64,000 nucleotides of DNA, from contig JAEYNP010000120.1 in the NCBI GenBank assembly GCA_023412495.1, forward strand, positions 1 to 64,000. Reading direction: 5' to 3'. The notes under the pieces are model-generated. The model did not search any database, was not told the DNA's origin, and saw only the letters and a list, made by a program, of their open reading frames with translations. Position 1 is the first letter of the stretch; each line of letters starts with the position of its first letter. This DNA is from Pseudomonadota bacterium. GTDB taxonomy: Bacteria > Desulfobacterota > Desulfobulbia > Desulfobulbales > Desulfocapsaceae. Below are positions 23,934 through 32,500 of the stretch, in pieces. A program made the position numbers and the translations under genes.

Positions 23934-24538
23934 TGGCTTCCAAGAAATACGACGCCGGCAAGGCAATTGATCCCGCTCAAGAGCAGAAGGAAGGCGGGGA
24001 GATGAATTTTCAAGAGTTTGTCGCTTCCCTTCCGGAAGAGTTTCAGGCGGAAATCGAGGAGGCCCTAGCGGCCCTTCTTTCTTTCGTCCATTCCGACGAG
24101 GGAACCGCGAAGATTATTGAGGACCTCCAGGCAGCGAAAGGCAACGAGGCGGCCCAGGTGGGCATTACCGCCTTGCAGACGATGGACGAAGTGGACCCGG
24201 AACACGCCTGGAGTGATTCGGCGAAGGTCCTTGCCGGCTATTTTGCGGTGAAGGAGGTTGCCGAAATCGGCCGGGCCGCCGGCATTATCGATGTTCCGGA
24301 GGAGATGGAGGGAAAAATCTTCCAGCAGGCCGCGCAGAATTACCTTCACGCCATCATCAAAAACAAACCGACCCAGGAGGAACGGGAGGCGGAAGCGATC
24401 CGGATTCAGAAAGAGGTCGAGCCCCTCCTCACCGAGAAAATGCGACAGGCGGGCCGAGGTGTTGCCAAGGAACACGGCATTCCCACTGGAGAGGAGCAGG
24501 CCCCGCGGGCAGCACAGCAGGGAGGATTACTCGAATGA
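23933..24538 (+). CDS. Probable internal virion protein
   Basis: 201 residues, acidic and helical, overlapping the previous stop by one base. It contains the segment PEEFQAEIEEALAALLSFVHSDEG. The C-terminal half is charged (EREAEAIRIQKEVEPLLTEKMRQAGRGVAKEHGIP). Function unknown; it lies inside the ejection-protein gene group and overlaps the next gene by four bases. Confidence 0.5.
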   Translation: MASKKYDAGKAIDPAQEQKEGGEMNFQEFVASLPEEFQAEIEEALAALLSFVHSDEGTAKIIEDLQAAKGNEAAQVGITALQTMDEVDPEHAWSDSAKVLAGYFAVKEVAEIGRAAGIIDVPEEMEGKIFQQAAQNYLHAIIKNKPTQEEREAEAIRIQKEVEPLLTEKMRQAGRGVAKEHGIPTGEEQAPRAAQQGGLLE

Positions 24539-25608
24539 GCAACTATGCGATGATGGGCCTCTTGGAAGGCCTGGGGCGGGGGATAACCGGGACGGGGCAG
24601 GCCATGGAAAAGCTCAACCTCCAGCAGGCCGAGGAGCGGCGCCAGATGAACCTTGCCCGGATTCAACGGGAGTGGTCGAACCAGGACGAAAACGCTCGGT
24701 ACACGCGGAACCTCGCGGATCAGGAGCGGATCACCAAGGATACCCGCGAGTACAACGAGGGACAGGAAACTATCAAGCGGGCTCAGACCGTAGCCGACCA
24801 GGACAAGGCGCTCAAGGCGGAAGAGGAAAAAGAGAAGCGCCAGCACACGAACCGATTGGCGGAAATTGACCACCAGGGGGTTGTTACGGCGAAGAACCGG
24901 CAGCCTTCCGACTATGAAAGGCGAAAGGAGGAGATCGACAAGCTACACGCGGAAGGGAAAATTTCTGACGAGGAGCGAAAAAACTACATCCTTGGTATTC
25001 AAAAGACCGCCACCTTTTCCGCAAAGGATTTGTCGGACCTGAGAATAAAAACCGACGAAGAGGCGCGGATAAGGATTGTCGGCAAGGACCCGATGAAGCC
25101 GATCACAGCGGAGGAAAGGGCGGCAATCAAGGCCGAGTCTGACGAATTGTTCAAAAGGGCGACAGGCGGCCAGGCCGGCGGCAACGATGGAGGCGATGGT
25201 AGACAAGGGTATCACCCTGGATCTTATCGGACTATCGCAGATAGTGTCGTGAAGGCCGGATATGATCCAGCCAAAGACCGCACGGCGCAACACGACAAGA
25301 TGGTGAAATCAGGTGTCTCTGTCGAGGACGCCAACAGGGTTCTTGATGAGGCTGACAAGATTGTCAGTGACCGGAATAAGAGCAAAAAGGAAGATCCGGA
25401 CAGACGGCCTGACCCGAAGCCAAAATATAACCCGGAGACAAAACGGATGGAGCCGACCAATCCGGCATATATCGAGTGGCAGAACAAGAAGGGATTGCTT
25501 GAAAAGGAAAAAGAAGAGGCCGAGCAGAAAAAGATAGAGGCCCGTAGGCAATCCGCATACAAAGCTCCGTTTGCCGGCAACGGATCATCCTCAATACTCG
25601 GAATGTGA
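24535..25608 (+). CDS. Probable internal virion protein (coiled coil)
   Basis: 357 residues, almost entirely helical. Residues 20-150 are a coiled coil with Gln/Arg/Glu (RRQMNLARIQREWSNQDEN...). Residues 200-240 are a Gly-rich hinge (ATGGQAGGNDGGDGRQGYHPGSY). The C terminus is basic (KKIEARRQSAYKAPFAGNG). It overlaps its neighbours. Its role with the giant proteins that follow is inferred from co-location. Confidence 0.5.
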   Translation: MSNYAMMGLLEGLGRGITGTGQAMEKLNLQQAEERRQMNLARIQREWSNQDENARYTRNLADQERITKDTREYNEGQETIKRAQTVADQDKALKAEEEKEKRQHTNRLAEIDHQGVVTAKNRQPSDYERRKEEIDKLHAEGKISDEERKNYILGIQKTATFSAKDLSDLRIKTDEEARIRIVGKDPMKPITAEERAAIKAESDELFKRATGGQAGGNDGGDGRQGYHPGSYRTIADSVVKAGYDPAKDRTAQHDKMVKSGVSVEDANRVLDEADKIVSDRNKSKKEDPDRRPDPKPKYNPETKRMEPTNPAYIEWQNKKGLLEKEKEEAEQKKIEARRQSAYKAPFAGNGSSSILGM

Positions 25609-25609
25609 T

Positions 25610-28600
25610 ATGGAAGACATCGATTACGGCGGATTGTTTGGCGGATTACAGGCAGAGAGCGATAGACTTTTTGAGGAAGATCGAATCCGGCAAGAGAATA
25701 TTGCCAGCAAGGGTAACGTCCATCGCGGGTTTGACTCCGCGGTGGATTCCCTTGAGGGTTCCGCTTATGGAGCTGTCGGTCTTCTCGGCGATGCCCTTGG
25801 GCTCGATTCCGTCCGGGATTGGGGCTTTGAGGGGTACGAGCGTAACCAGCGGGAGGCCTCTCTCAATCCGGTCGATGTTCAGAATTTCACCGATATTGAA
25901 TCTGTCAGTGATGCCGGGAAGTGGTTCGCGGGTACGCTCGGACAGTTGGCGCCGAGTGTCGCCGAGGGTGTTGTCACAACCCTTATCGGTGCCGGCGTGG
26001 GAACGGCTACAGCTCCAGGTGTCGGCACGGCCGGGGGAGCCCTGGCCGGCCTCACCGGGCGAAAGATCGTCCTCAAAGCGATCGATGAGGCCGTTGAGAG
26101 CAAGGTCAAATCCGGCATTGCGAAAGAAATCGCCGAGCGCGAGGTGAAGGACGAAATCCTCAAGCGGGCGAAACTCGGCGGCAATATCGGACTCACCCAG
26201 GGAGTCGGCGCCATCGAGGGCGGCGGGATGTGGGGCGAGGACGCCGAGGCCCACGGCGTGGAGAATGCGAATGCGGGCTCTGCTTTTGCCCTGGGGCAGG
26301 TTTCCGGCCTGTCCGAGGCATATTCCCCCGGTGGTATGCTCATCAAGCGCATAGCGGGAATCAAGGACGCAGGGAGCGAGGTTGGGAGCAAAGTTGCCGA
26401 CACCTTTCTCAAGCGCCTTGGGACCGAGATTCCCGAATCAATGAGCGGTGAGGCCGCCCAGGAGGTTTTTCAATCCTTCCTTGGAGTCCTCAACAAGAAG
26501 ATCCAGGACCCCACTATTGGCCTTGCCGATCGAGAAGCTATTCATGAGTATATCAACTCAGGCGCGGCCGGAGCGGCAGGCGGCCTTGCTTTCGGTACGG
26601 CCGGGGCGATTTTTCCGGAAAAGGCGGCCCCGCCTCCTCCACCTCCAAAGAACCATACGGTTGACGATGTTCTCAATGAGAAGGCGGCGGACGATGCCGT
26701 AGGGGCGGCCGTTGCCCGGCAGCAGATCACCGAGGCCGGGCCGATCCAGAACCCTGCGGCGAATACCGTTGGCGAGGTCCTGGGGGAGAAGCAGGAAGAT
26801 GCGCTCACTATCATCCCCCGGACTGATGGCCAATACGAGCCTCTCGACGTGCGAGAGCCAGCGGCCGTCACCGTCCAGCAGCCGGCGGCGGACGATATCG
26901 CCAGGCTCGATCCTCACCTTAAAGAAATGGCGAAAAGCCTCTACCCCAACAAGGAGAAAGGGGAAAGTCTTCCCGATTGGGTGAAACTCAAAAACCTGAA
27001 GGCCTGGGAGAAGGAAACCGGCGAGGACGTGAAGAGCTATGTCTCTTCCACCTCCTCGAAGGAAACCTTGAAGGCTGTCATCGAGGGAAAGCCCCTCGAT
27101 GCGAAGCAGTCCAAGGTATGGTCATACCTCAAGAGCATCGCCGAGAACAAGGCGATGGTTCAGGAGCAGAAGGTTCCTTTCGATGAAGGCACCGGGGAAT
27201 TCCCGGATGATTGGGGAAAAACTATCCCGGCCGCCGAGATGGATGTAGGCCAGCAAAAGAGCCTGGAATCCAACGTGACAAATTCAGTGACAAGTTCAGT
27301 GACAAATAATACGGCTGATTTGTCGAACTCCAGCAACGACGCGGCCCCGGAGGTGGCTAAAAGTGATCAAAGTCCCGATCAAAAAACAGTTGGTATTGCA
27401 CCGGGCGGCGGACAATCTTCCCTCAGTGAGGGACAAGTCGAGCCCGGAAGAGCTGCACAGGATAATGGAGTCGGAGGGGTTCTTCCTCAAAAGGAAGTTC
27501 AAGGCGTTCCGGTTCAAAACCAAATTGATGCAGTAGATCCCAACGAGGAGCGCTTTGCCGATATGGCGAAGATCCTGGAGGCCCAGGAGTCCGCCGAGGA
27601 CGTTGACGCGCTCTATCATGACATGCTGCCGGCGTTCAAGCGGCCGGATATGGCACCGTATGCCGAAAGGTGGACAGCGGCCCGTGATGCGGCGGCCGCG
27701 AGGTTACGAGATGACTCCTCTTCTGACAAAACTTCTCCTGATGGTGTAAGCAGAGGTGCCAATAATCTTGGCAATATCCTTGATGGAAACACCGTCAGCA
27801 AAAAGATTGACGGCTCTGTCAAAGTCCCAAGTGTAGTTGATTCGTCTACCGGTGTCGATTCCTCTATTGAGAAAAACCTTCCAGATAGCCCCCCAAGAGA
27901 CGCCAAGGAGTCTACCAATATCCTTAAAGGAGCACCCCTCATCTCTGAGACAAATGGCAGCGTCAAGAGACCAGTTCAAACGTCCAAGCCTGTGGATATC
28001 GACATGCGAGGCTTGGCAAATGACCTCAAGGTTGGAGGGGGCGTTGTTGAGTCCGTTCCCGTCGATATGGTGGACAATCTCGTTTCTGGCGAGAGGTCTG
28101 CCAAGAATGCCCTCCATGACAACTCTGTGCTCAAATCGTTGCCTCCTGGCGCCATCGACAACGACGCTGATAAGCCTATAGCTGGTGTTGTGTCTCGGGA
28201 ACCTTCTGATGTGCCCGCCGGTGCTCGGTCTGCCCATGATAATTCTCCTGTTGATAAAGAAAATGATACACCAACTATAACAGGAGATTCATCTATCTCA
28301 AAGAAAACAATTAATTCTGAACAAGAAGCCAACCGACAGGATTCGCCTGTCGGCGCGGGGGAGGCCTCCACGGCTCCCCCTGCTATTCCAACCGACAAGG
28401 ATTCCTTGTCGGTTCAAGCTGATCCGCCAGGCGCGGAAACAGTACCGGGGCCGTCTCCGGGCGGCTCCAGCCCTGCCCTTGTCGAGCATACCGTCAAGAA
28501 GACCGGCAAAACCATCAAGGGTGTTGTCCTCAAGGGAGTGGACAAGGCAAAGGTTCAGGAGATCGATAAATACACCTTCCCGAAGGACGGCGGGCTCTTT

Positions 28601-29548
28601 GTCCGGGAGAAACATATCCCCGAATTGGAGAAAGCCGGGATCCTTAAAAAGCAAGAATCGCCGACCTTAGAGCCAACTTCCGCCAAAATTGACGGAAAAG
28701 CGGCCGAAACTGGCGAAAACCAGCAGGTTAAGGAAGAGCCCGCCCAGGGCGACGAAATGACCCTCCAGGAGATGAAAGACCTTCTGTCTCAGCTCCAGGA
28801 TAAATACGACTCACAGGGCATGGTGAAGGACGGCCGCCTTGGGCAGAAGATCCGGCAGTTGAAAACCGCCATCGAGGAGGAAAAGGCCGGCTCAGTCAAA
28901 CAACCATCAATTAAAAATATATCGGAAAAACAAGATGTTAAGGCGAATGAGGCCTCCGGAGACACTAGCCAATCAATCAAAACCGATGTTCGGAATAGAC
29001 TGGGAACGGGGGGTTCTCGTCATGAACCTGGAGGGAAGAGCGGCTCTGAATCGGTATCTGATATTCCGAAAAAGGATGCTGGAAAGGATGGAGGAGGAGC
29101 TGAGAAACCCGCCTACGGCGCCAGCAATAAGCTCGTTACCGCTGATCGTGCCGAGGAGTTGCGAAAACGACTCCGCGAAAAGCTCAAAAACCTCAACTCC
29201 GGAATCGATCCCGAGGTTGCAATGCTCGGAATGGAGTTGGCCGTCTACCATATCGAAGCCGGGTCCCGGAAATTTGCCCAATACGTAAAGGCTGTTGTCG
29301 GTGAGCTCGGCGAGGTGGCGAAGCCCTTCGTCAAGATGTGGTACAACGCGGCCCGCGATTATCCCGGCGTTCCTTCCGAGGGGATGGACGATTACGAGGC
29401 GGTTTCTAAGGTGAATGTGGATTCCATCCTCGACAGCTCGGAAGAAGAGGCCGGCCCGGATGAGCTGGCGTCGGCCGAGGCCGAGCTGAAGAAGATCGAT
29501 GACGAGATAGAGCACCTCTACCAGTTGCGCGAATGCCTCCAAAGTTAA
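25610..29548 (+). CDS. Giant polyvalent-type protein 1 (ejected)
   Basis: 1312 residues from the ATG at 25610. The N-terminal 330 residues include glycine-rich hydrophobic segments (about 118-150) likely to enter membranes, ending in a proline run near 340. Residues 450-570 form a helical domain. Residues 580-930 are a long low-complexity region that coincides with an overlapping +1 gene and an antisense HNH gene. Residues about 957-1004 contain an LPD-type motif (VEHTVKK...EIDKYTFPKDGGLFVREKH) repeated in the next protein. Residues 1171-1264 (PEVAMLGMELAVYHIEAGSRKFAQYVKAV) match the conserved segment found next to DarB-like helicase/MTase proteins. It is probably co-injected with the genome, as polyvalent proteins of temperate and virulent phages are thought to be. 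Confidence 0.7.
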   Translation: MEDIDYGGLFGGLQAESDRLFEEDRIRQENIASKGNVHRGFDSAVDSLEGSAYGAVGLLGDALGLDSVRDWGFEGYERNQREASLNPVDVQNFTDIESVSDAGKWFAGTLGQLAPSVAEGVVTTLIGAGVGTATAPGVGTAGGALAGLTGRKIVLKAIDEAVESKVKSGIAKEIAEREVKDEILKRAKLGGNIGLTQGVGAIEGGGMWGEDAEAHGVENANAGSAFALGQVSGLSEAYSPGGMLIKRIAGIKDAGSEVGSKVADTFLKRLGTEIPESMSGEAAQEVFQSFLGVLNKKIQDPTIGLADREAIHEYINSGAAGAAGGLAFGTAGAIFPEKAAPPPPPPKNHTVDDVLNEKAADDAVGAAVARQQITEAGPIQNPAANTVGEVLGEKQEDALTIIPRTDGQYEPLDVREPAAVTVQQPAADDIARLDPHLKEMAKSLYPNKEKGESLPDWVKLKNLKAWEKETGEDVKSYVSSTSSKETLKAVIEGKPLDAKQSKVWSYLKSIAENKAMVQEQKVPFDEGTGEFPDDWGKTIPAAEMDVGQQKSLESNVTNSVTSSVTNNTADLSNSSNDAAPEVAKSDQSPDQKTVGIAPGGGQSSLSEGQVEPGRAAQDNGVGGVLPQKEVQGVPVQNQIDAVDPNEERFADMAKILEAQESAEDVDALYHDMLPAFKRPDMAPYAERWTAARDAAAARLRDDSSSDKTSPDGVSRGANNLGNILDGNTVSKKIDGSVKVPSVVDSSTGVDSSIEKNLPDSPPRDAKESTNILKGAPLISETNGSVKRPVQTSKPVDIDMRGLANDLKVGGGVVESVPVDMVDNLVSGERSAKNALHDNSVLKSLPPGAIDNDADKPIAGVVSREPSDVPAGARSAHDNSPVDKENDTPTITGDSSISKKTINSEQEANRQDSPVGAGEASTAPPAIPTDKDSLSVQADPPGAETVPGPSPGGSSPALVEHTVKKTGKTIKGVVLKGVDKAKVQEIDKYTFPKDGGLFVREKHIPELEKAGILKKQESPTLEPTSAKIDGKAAETGENQQVKEEPAQGDEMTLQEMKDLLSQLQDKYDSQGMVKDGRLGQKIRQLKTAIEEEKAGSVKQPSIKNISEKQDVKANEASGDTSQSIKTDVRNRLGTGGSRHEPGGKSGSESVSDIPKKDAGKDGGGAEKPAYGASNKLVTADRAEELRKRLREKLKNLNSGIDPEVAMLGMELAVYHIEAGSRKFAQYVKAVVGELGEVAKPFVKMWYNAARDYPGVPSEGMDDYEAVSKVNVDSILDSSEEEAGPDELASAEAELKKIDDEIEHLYQLRECLQS
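27363..27536 (+). CDS. Nested +1-frame small gene 1
   Basis: 57 residues starting GTG at 27363, in the +1 frame of the giant ORF. GAGGTGG lies 6 bases upstream. The product is basic with a clear protein-like composition (IKVPIKKQLVLHRAADNLPSVRDKSSPEELHRI...), ending FRFKTKLMQ. The giant frame here encodes low-complexity Ser/Gln/Gly sequence (GQSSLSEGQVEPGRAAQDNG). No family is recognised. Its authenticity rests on ribosome binding site, composition contrast and the repeated pattern along the two giant ORFs. Confidence 0.5.
   Translation: MIKVPIKKQLVLHRAADNLPSVRDKSSPEELHRIMESEGFFLKRKFKAFRFKTKLMQ
27704..28237 (-). CDS. HNH homing endonuclease, antisense within the giant ORF
   Basis: 177 residues. 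Residues 35-82 are an HNH_3 nuclease core: EHRVVMEGILGRPLARNEIVHHIDGN with H37, H56, H57 and N61, then NAPSNLEVICQ-x-x-H and a final His82. Two tandem HTH units follow (residues 92-127, LRDEGCSFKDIGRLLGVSWGAIWKVF, and 140-173, ADGVSIKDIAKIIGTSAYTIRRSFV), the DNA-binding layout of phage homing endonucleases. AGGAG sits 7 bases before the ATG, and a promoter-like TTGAGA-16-TATAGT lies upstream on the minus strand (28274-28301). The plus-strand frame remains open through the whole gene. Confidence 0.85.
   Translation of the reverse strand: MGRPSTGGHIRRFPRHNTSYRLISVVVDGARRQRFEHRVVMEGILGRPLARNEIVHHIDGNGLNNAPSNLEVICQASHVDIHRLGRLNWSLDAAICLRDEGCSFKDIGRLLGVSWGAIWKVFLNRGIDTGRRINYTWDFDRAVNLFADGVSIKDIAKIIGTSAYTIRRSFVRRGVIS
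28274..28301 (-). promoter_or_regulatory. Promoter-like sequence for the HNH gene
   Basis: Reading the minus strand, TTGAGA (28301-28296) and TATAGT (28279-28274) are separated by 16 bases, each one mismatch from sigma-70 consensus. Initiation would fall about 25 bases before the AGGAG/ATG of the HNH gene. The surrounding 28240-28320 is AT-rich compared with flanking phage DNA. Confidence 0.5.
28333..28414. repeat. Twin hairpins with shared CCAACCGACA(A)GGATTC core
   Basis: CCGACAGG-ATTCG-CCTGTCGG (28333-28353) and AACCGACAAGG-ATT-CCTTGTCGGTT (28390-28414) are stem-loops sharing the sequence CCAACCGACARGGATTC. They flank a GC-rich stretch just upstream of the HNH promoter region, inside the giant ORF. 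Neither carries a T-run. They might mark the edge of an inserted cassette or bind a protein; function unknown. Confidence 0.6.
28935..29288 (+). CDS. Possible nested +1-frame ORF (fossil or uncertain)
   Basis: An ORF of 117 codons opens in the +1 frame at 28935 (or ATG at 29022). Residues 18-60 (MFGIDWERGVLVMNLEGRAA and the following RYLIFRKRMLERMEEELR) are protein-like, whereas the giant frame there encodes Ser/Lys/Asp-rich low-complexity sequence. From about 29110 the +1 translation becomes shadow-like. There is no convincing Shine-Dalgarno. It may be a degraded member of the nested set; I keep it only as a low-confidence entry. Confidence 0.2.
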   Translation: MLRRMRPPETLANQSKPMFGIDWERGVLVMNLEGRAALNRYLIFRKRMLERMEEELRNPPTAPAISSLPLIVPRSCENDSAKSSKTSTPESIPRLQCSEWSWPSTISKPGPGNLPNT

Positions 29549-29562
29549 CATAAAGGTTAAGA

Positions 29563-32500
29563 ATGAGATCGATATCAGCGTGTTTTAAAATCCATGGCAC
29601 CAAGAAGGAGTTGCAGGACGCTATCCGGCAGGCCGCCCAGGACCACAAGGATAGCGGTTCCGCAAATCCATTCCTCGATGCGATTGAGGATATGATCGCG
29701 ATAAGCGAGAAGGCCCGCCTCGATGCCGTCTCCCGGATAGAGGCGGCCGGCGTGACCGCCCCAAAGTCGAAGTTGCTTTCTGATGCGAAGCGGAATAATT
29801 TAAGAGAATCGGGAGAAAATAAAGGAGAAGATACCAATGTCACTGACGAGCGTAGCAGCGCCGATCTGGAACGAAATCGCGAAGACGGAAGAGTTGAAAA
29901 CGGAATGGGCCAAGAAGGCCTTCGCGATGACCGGGGAAGAGATGGCGAATTTGGTGAGCAGGGAATATCAGGAGCTGAAGACGAAAGGGCTCTCGTTTCC
30001 GGTGATTTACGGATTTCTGACCGTGAAGCCGTTGCTTCTGGAGAACGTGGCGATTTCTCGCCATATACAGAGGACGGGGTATCAGGGACTGCGGAGCGCC
30101 CTGCCGGAGATAACCTCGATAGACGAGGCGGCGATGATAGCATCGGAGGATACGCCGATGACGCTGGAAGAACAGGAGCAGTTGGCCGAACTCCTGCGGG
30201 CCGAACTCCCCTCGAAGAACGAATAGCCGCTCAGCAGCAGGCCAATTCCAAAAAGGTTGTTCCGAACGACCGGGGCAACATCTCCGAATCACTTCCACTT
30301 CTCTACGAGGGGCAGCAGAATGATGTTGCCTTCGCCGAGGCGCGCTTTGCCAAGGAAGATGGCTACGGAGTCCTCTTCACCAATGGCACCGGGACCGGCA
30401 AGACCTTCAGCGGGCTCGGCATTGTCAAGCGCATGGCCAGTCAGGGCAAGGACAATATCCTCATTGTAGCCCCTGACGACCTCATCATGTCCGCCTGGGA
30501 GAAAGCGGCCCCTCTTTTCGGCCTCAACATATCCCGTCTCAAGGATACCAAGGACTCCGGCAAAGGGATCGTCATCACCACCTATGCCAACTTCGGCAGC
30601 AACGATGCCTTGGTGAAACGGAAGTGGGATATGGTTGTCGCCGACGAATCTCACCAGCTCAGCATGAACCAGAGCGGTGATGAAACCCTTTCCCTGTCCA
30701 GGCTGCGGGCAATCACGATGCACCCGCGTGGGAGTTACGACAGGTATCGAACGATCCATGCGGAAGATATTCAACGTCTGAAAGAGCTGTTGGCGGAAGA
30801 GGGGCAGGAGGCCAGCAAAGTACGCCTTCTTCAGGAAAAACTCCGTCTCGCCCAAAAGAGCATCGAAAAAGAGGTGGAGGAGTCCCAGGGGGCGGCGCGA
30901 CCTCGTGTCGTTTTTCTGTCAGCCACGCCTTTTGCCTACGAGAAGAATGTCGATTACGCCGAGGGCTACCTGTTCAACTACGGCAAAGAAGACGGCCATG
31001 GGTACAATTCTGGCGATGGCCAAGCCCGTTTCATGATGCAGCATTTTGGCTACCGGATGCGCTACAACAAGCTGACCGAGCCGGACAAGGAGGTCAACAG
31101 GGGCCTCATGCAGCGGCAGTTCAACGCCTGGCTGAAAAAGGAAGGGGTGTTGTCGAGCCGGAATCTGGACGTTGACTTCGATTACGACCGGCGGTTTGTC
31201 CTGGTCGAATCGGCGGTGGGGAAAAAGATCGATGAGGGTATGCAGTGGCTGTTCGACAACAAACGGCTGTGGCCGTTGTGGGAGATGATTCAGGATAATT
31301 TCGATTATCTCTCGCGGCGCTACCTGCTCGAAGCGATCAAGGCGCAAGAAGCCATTCCCATTATCAAAGAGCACCTGAAGAAGAACCGCAAGGTTGTCGT
31401 TTTTCACGACTATATCAAGGGCGGTGGCTCGAATCCCTTCGACCTGAGCAATTATCGAAACTCCAAGGAGGAGGTGCAATCAGAAGCGGAGGACGGCAGC
31501 AAGGTAATGGTGGCTATCGGGGATTTGGTGCGCGAATTCGAAGCGGCCCGGCCCGACCTCATGGAGCTGCCGATCAAGTCCATGCCTTCTCCGCTTGCCG
31601 CCTTGTCGAGCGCCTTCCCGGAATTGCTGGTGGCCAATGGCCAGAGCGTGACCAAGAAAGAGGCGGTGGCCAATGTCGAAAAGTTCAACGACGACGCGAC
31701 CGGCCCGGCCATCTTGATGGTGCAATCGGACAAAGACAAGGGCTGGTCAGGGCACGATACCACCGGCAAATACCAGCGGGCGATGATCAATCTCGGGTTG
31801 CCGACGCGGCCGACCAGGGCGATCCAACAGGAAGGGCGGATTTACCGGGTAGGGCAGGCCAGCAACGCCATCTTCCGGTATCTGAACACCGGCACCAACT
31901 GGGAGAGGTGGGCTTTTGCCACGACCATTGCCAATCGTGCATCCGCGGCGGAGAATCTCGCGAAAGGCGAAGAGGCTCGCGCCCTCATGGACGCCTTCAT
32001 TCAGGGTTTTGAGGAGTCCGATATGTACTCGCCGGGGCACGAAGGAGAAGGGACCGGCGGTAAAGAGCGGGACGCCGCGGCCAATGCTGCACTGACCGAG
32101 TGGGATCGAGCCACAGCCATGTATTTTGCTCAGCAGAAGAAGACCAGCCGGACGAAGGCCGAAGAGGGGAAAGATTATTTTGCCACGCCGGAGCCGCTCG
32201 GCCTGAAGATGGTCGAATGGGCAGATATCAAGGCGGGGGAGGCGGTCTTGGAGCCTTCCGCCGGCCACGGCGCCATAGCCAGGTGGTTCCCGGAAAACAC
32301 CTCCAGGACGGTGGTGGAGCCGTCCCCAGCCCTTTCCAGCCGATTGAAGATGGTATCCGACGCCAAGCTCTTGCAAGAGAACTTCGAGGACCTCCACGTG
32401 GTCAACAAGTACGATGCCATCGTCATGAACCCGCCGTTCGGAGTCGGCGGTAAGACAGCCATCGAGCACCTGGACAAGGCTGCTCAACATTTACGCGAAG

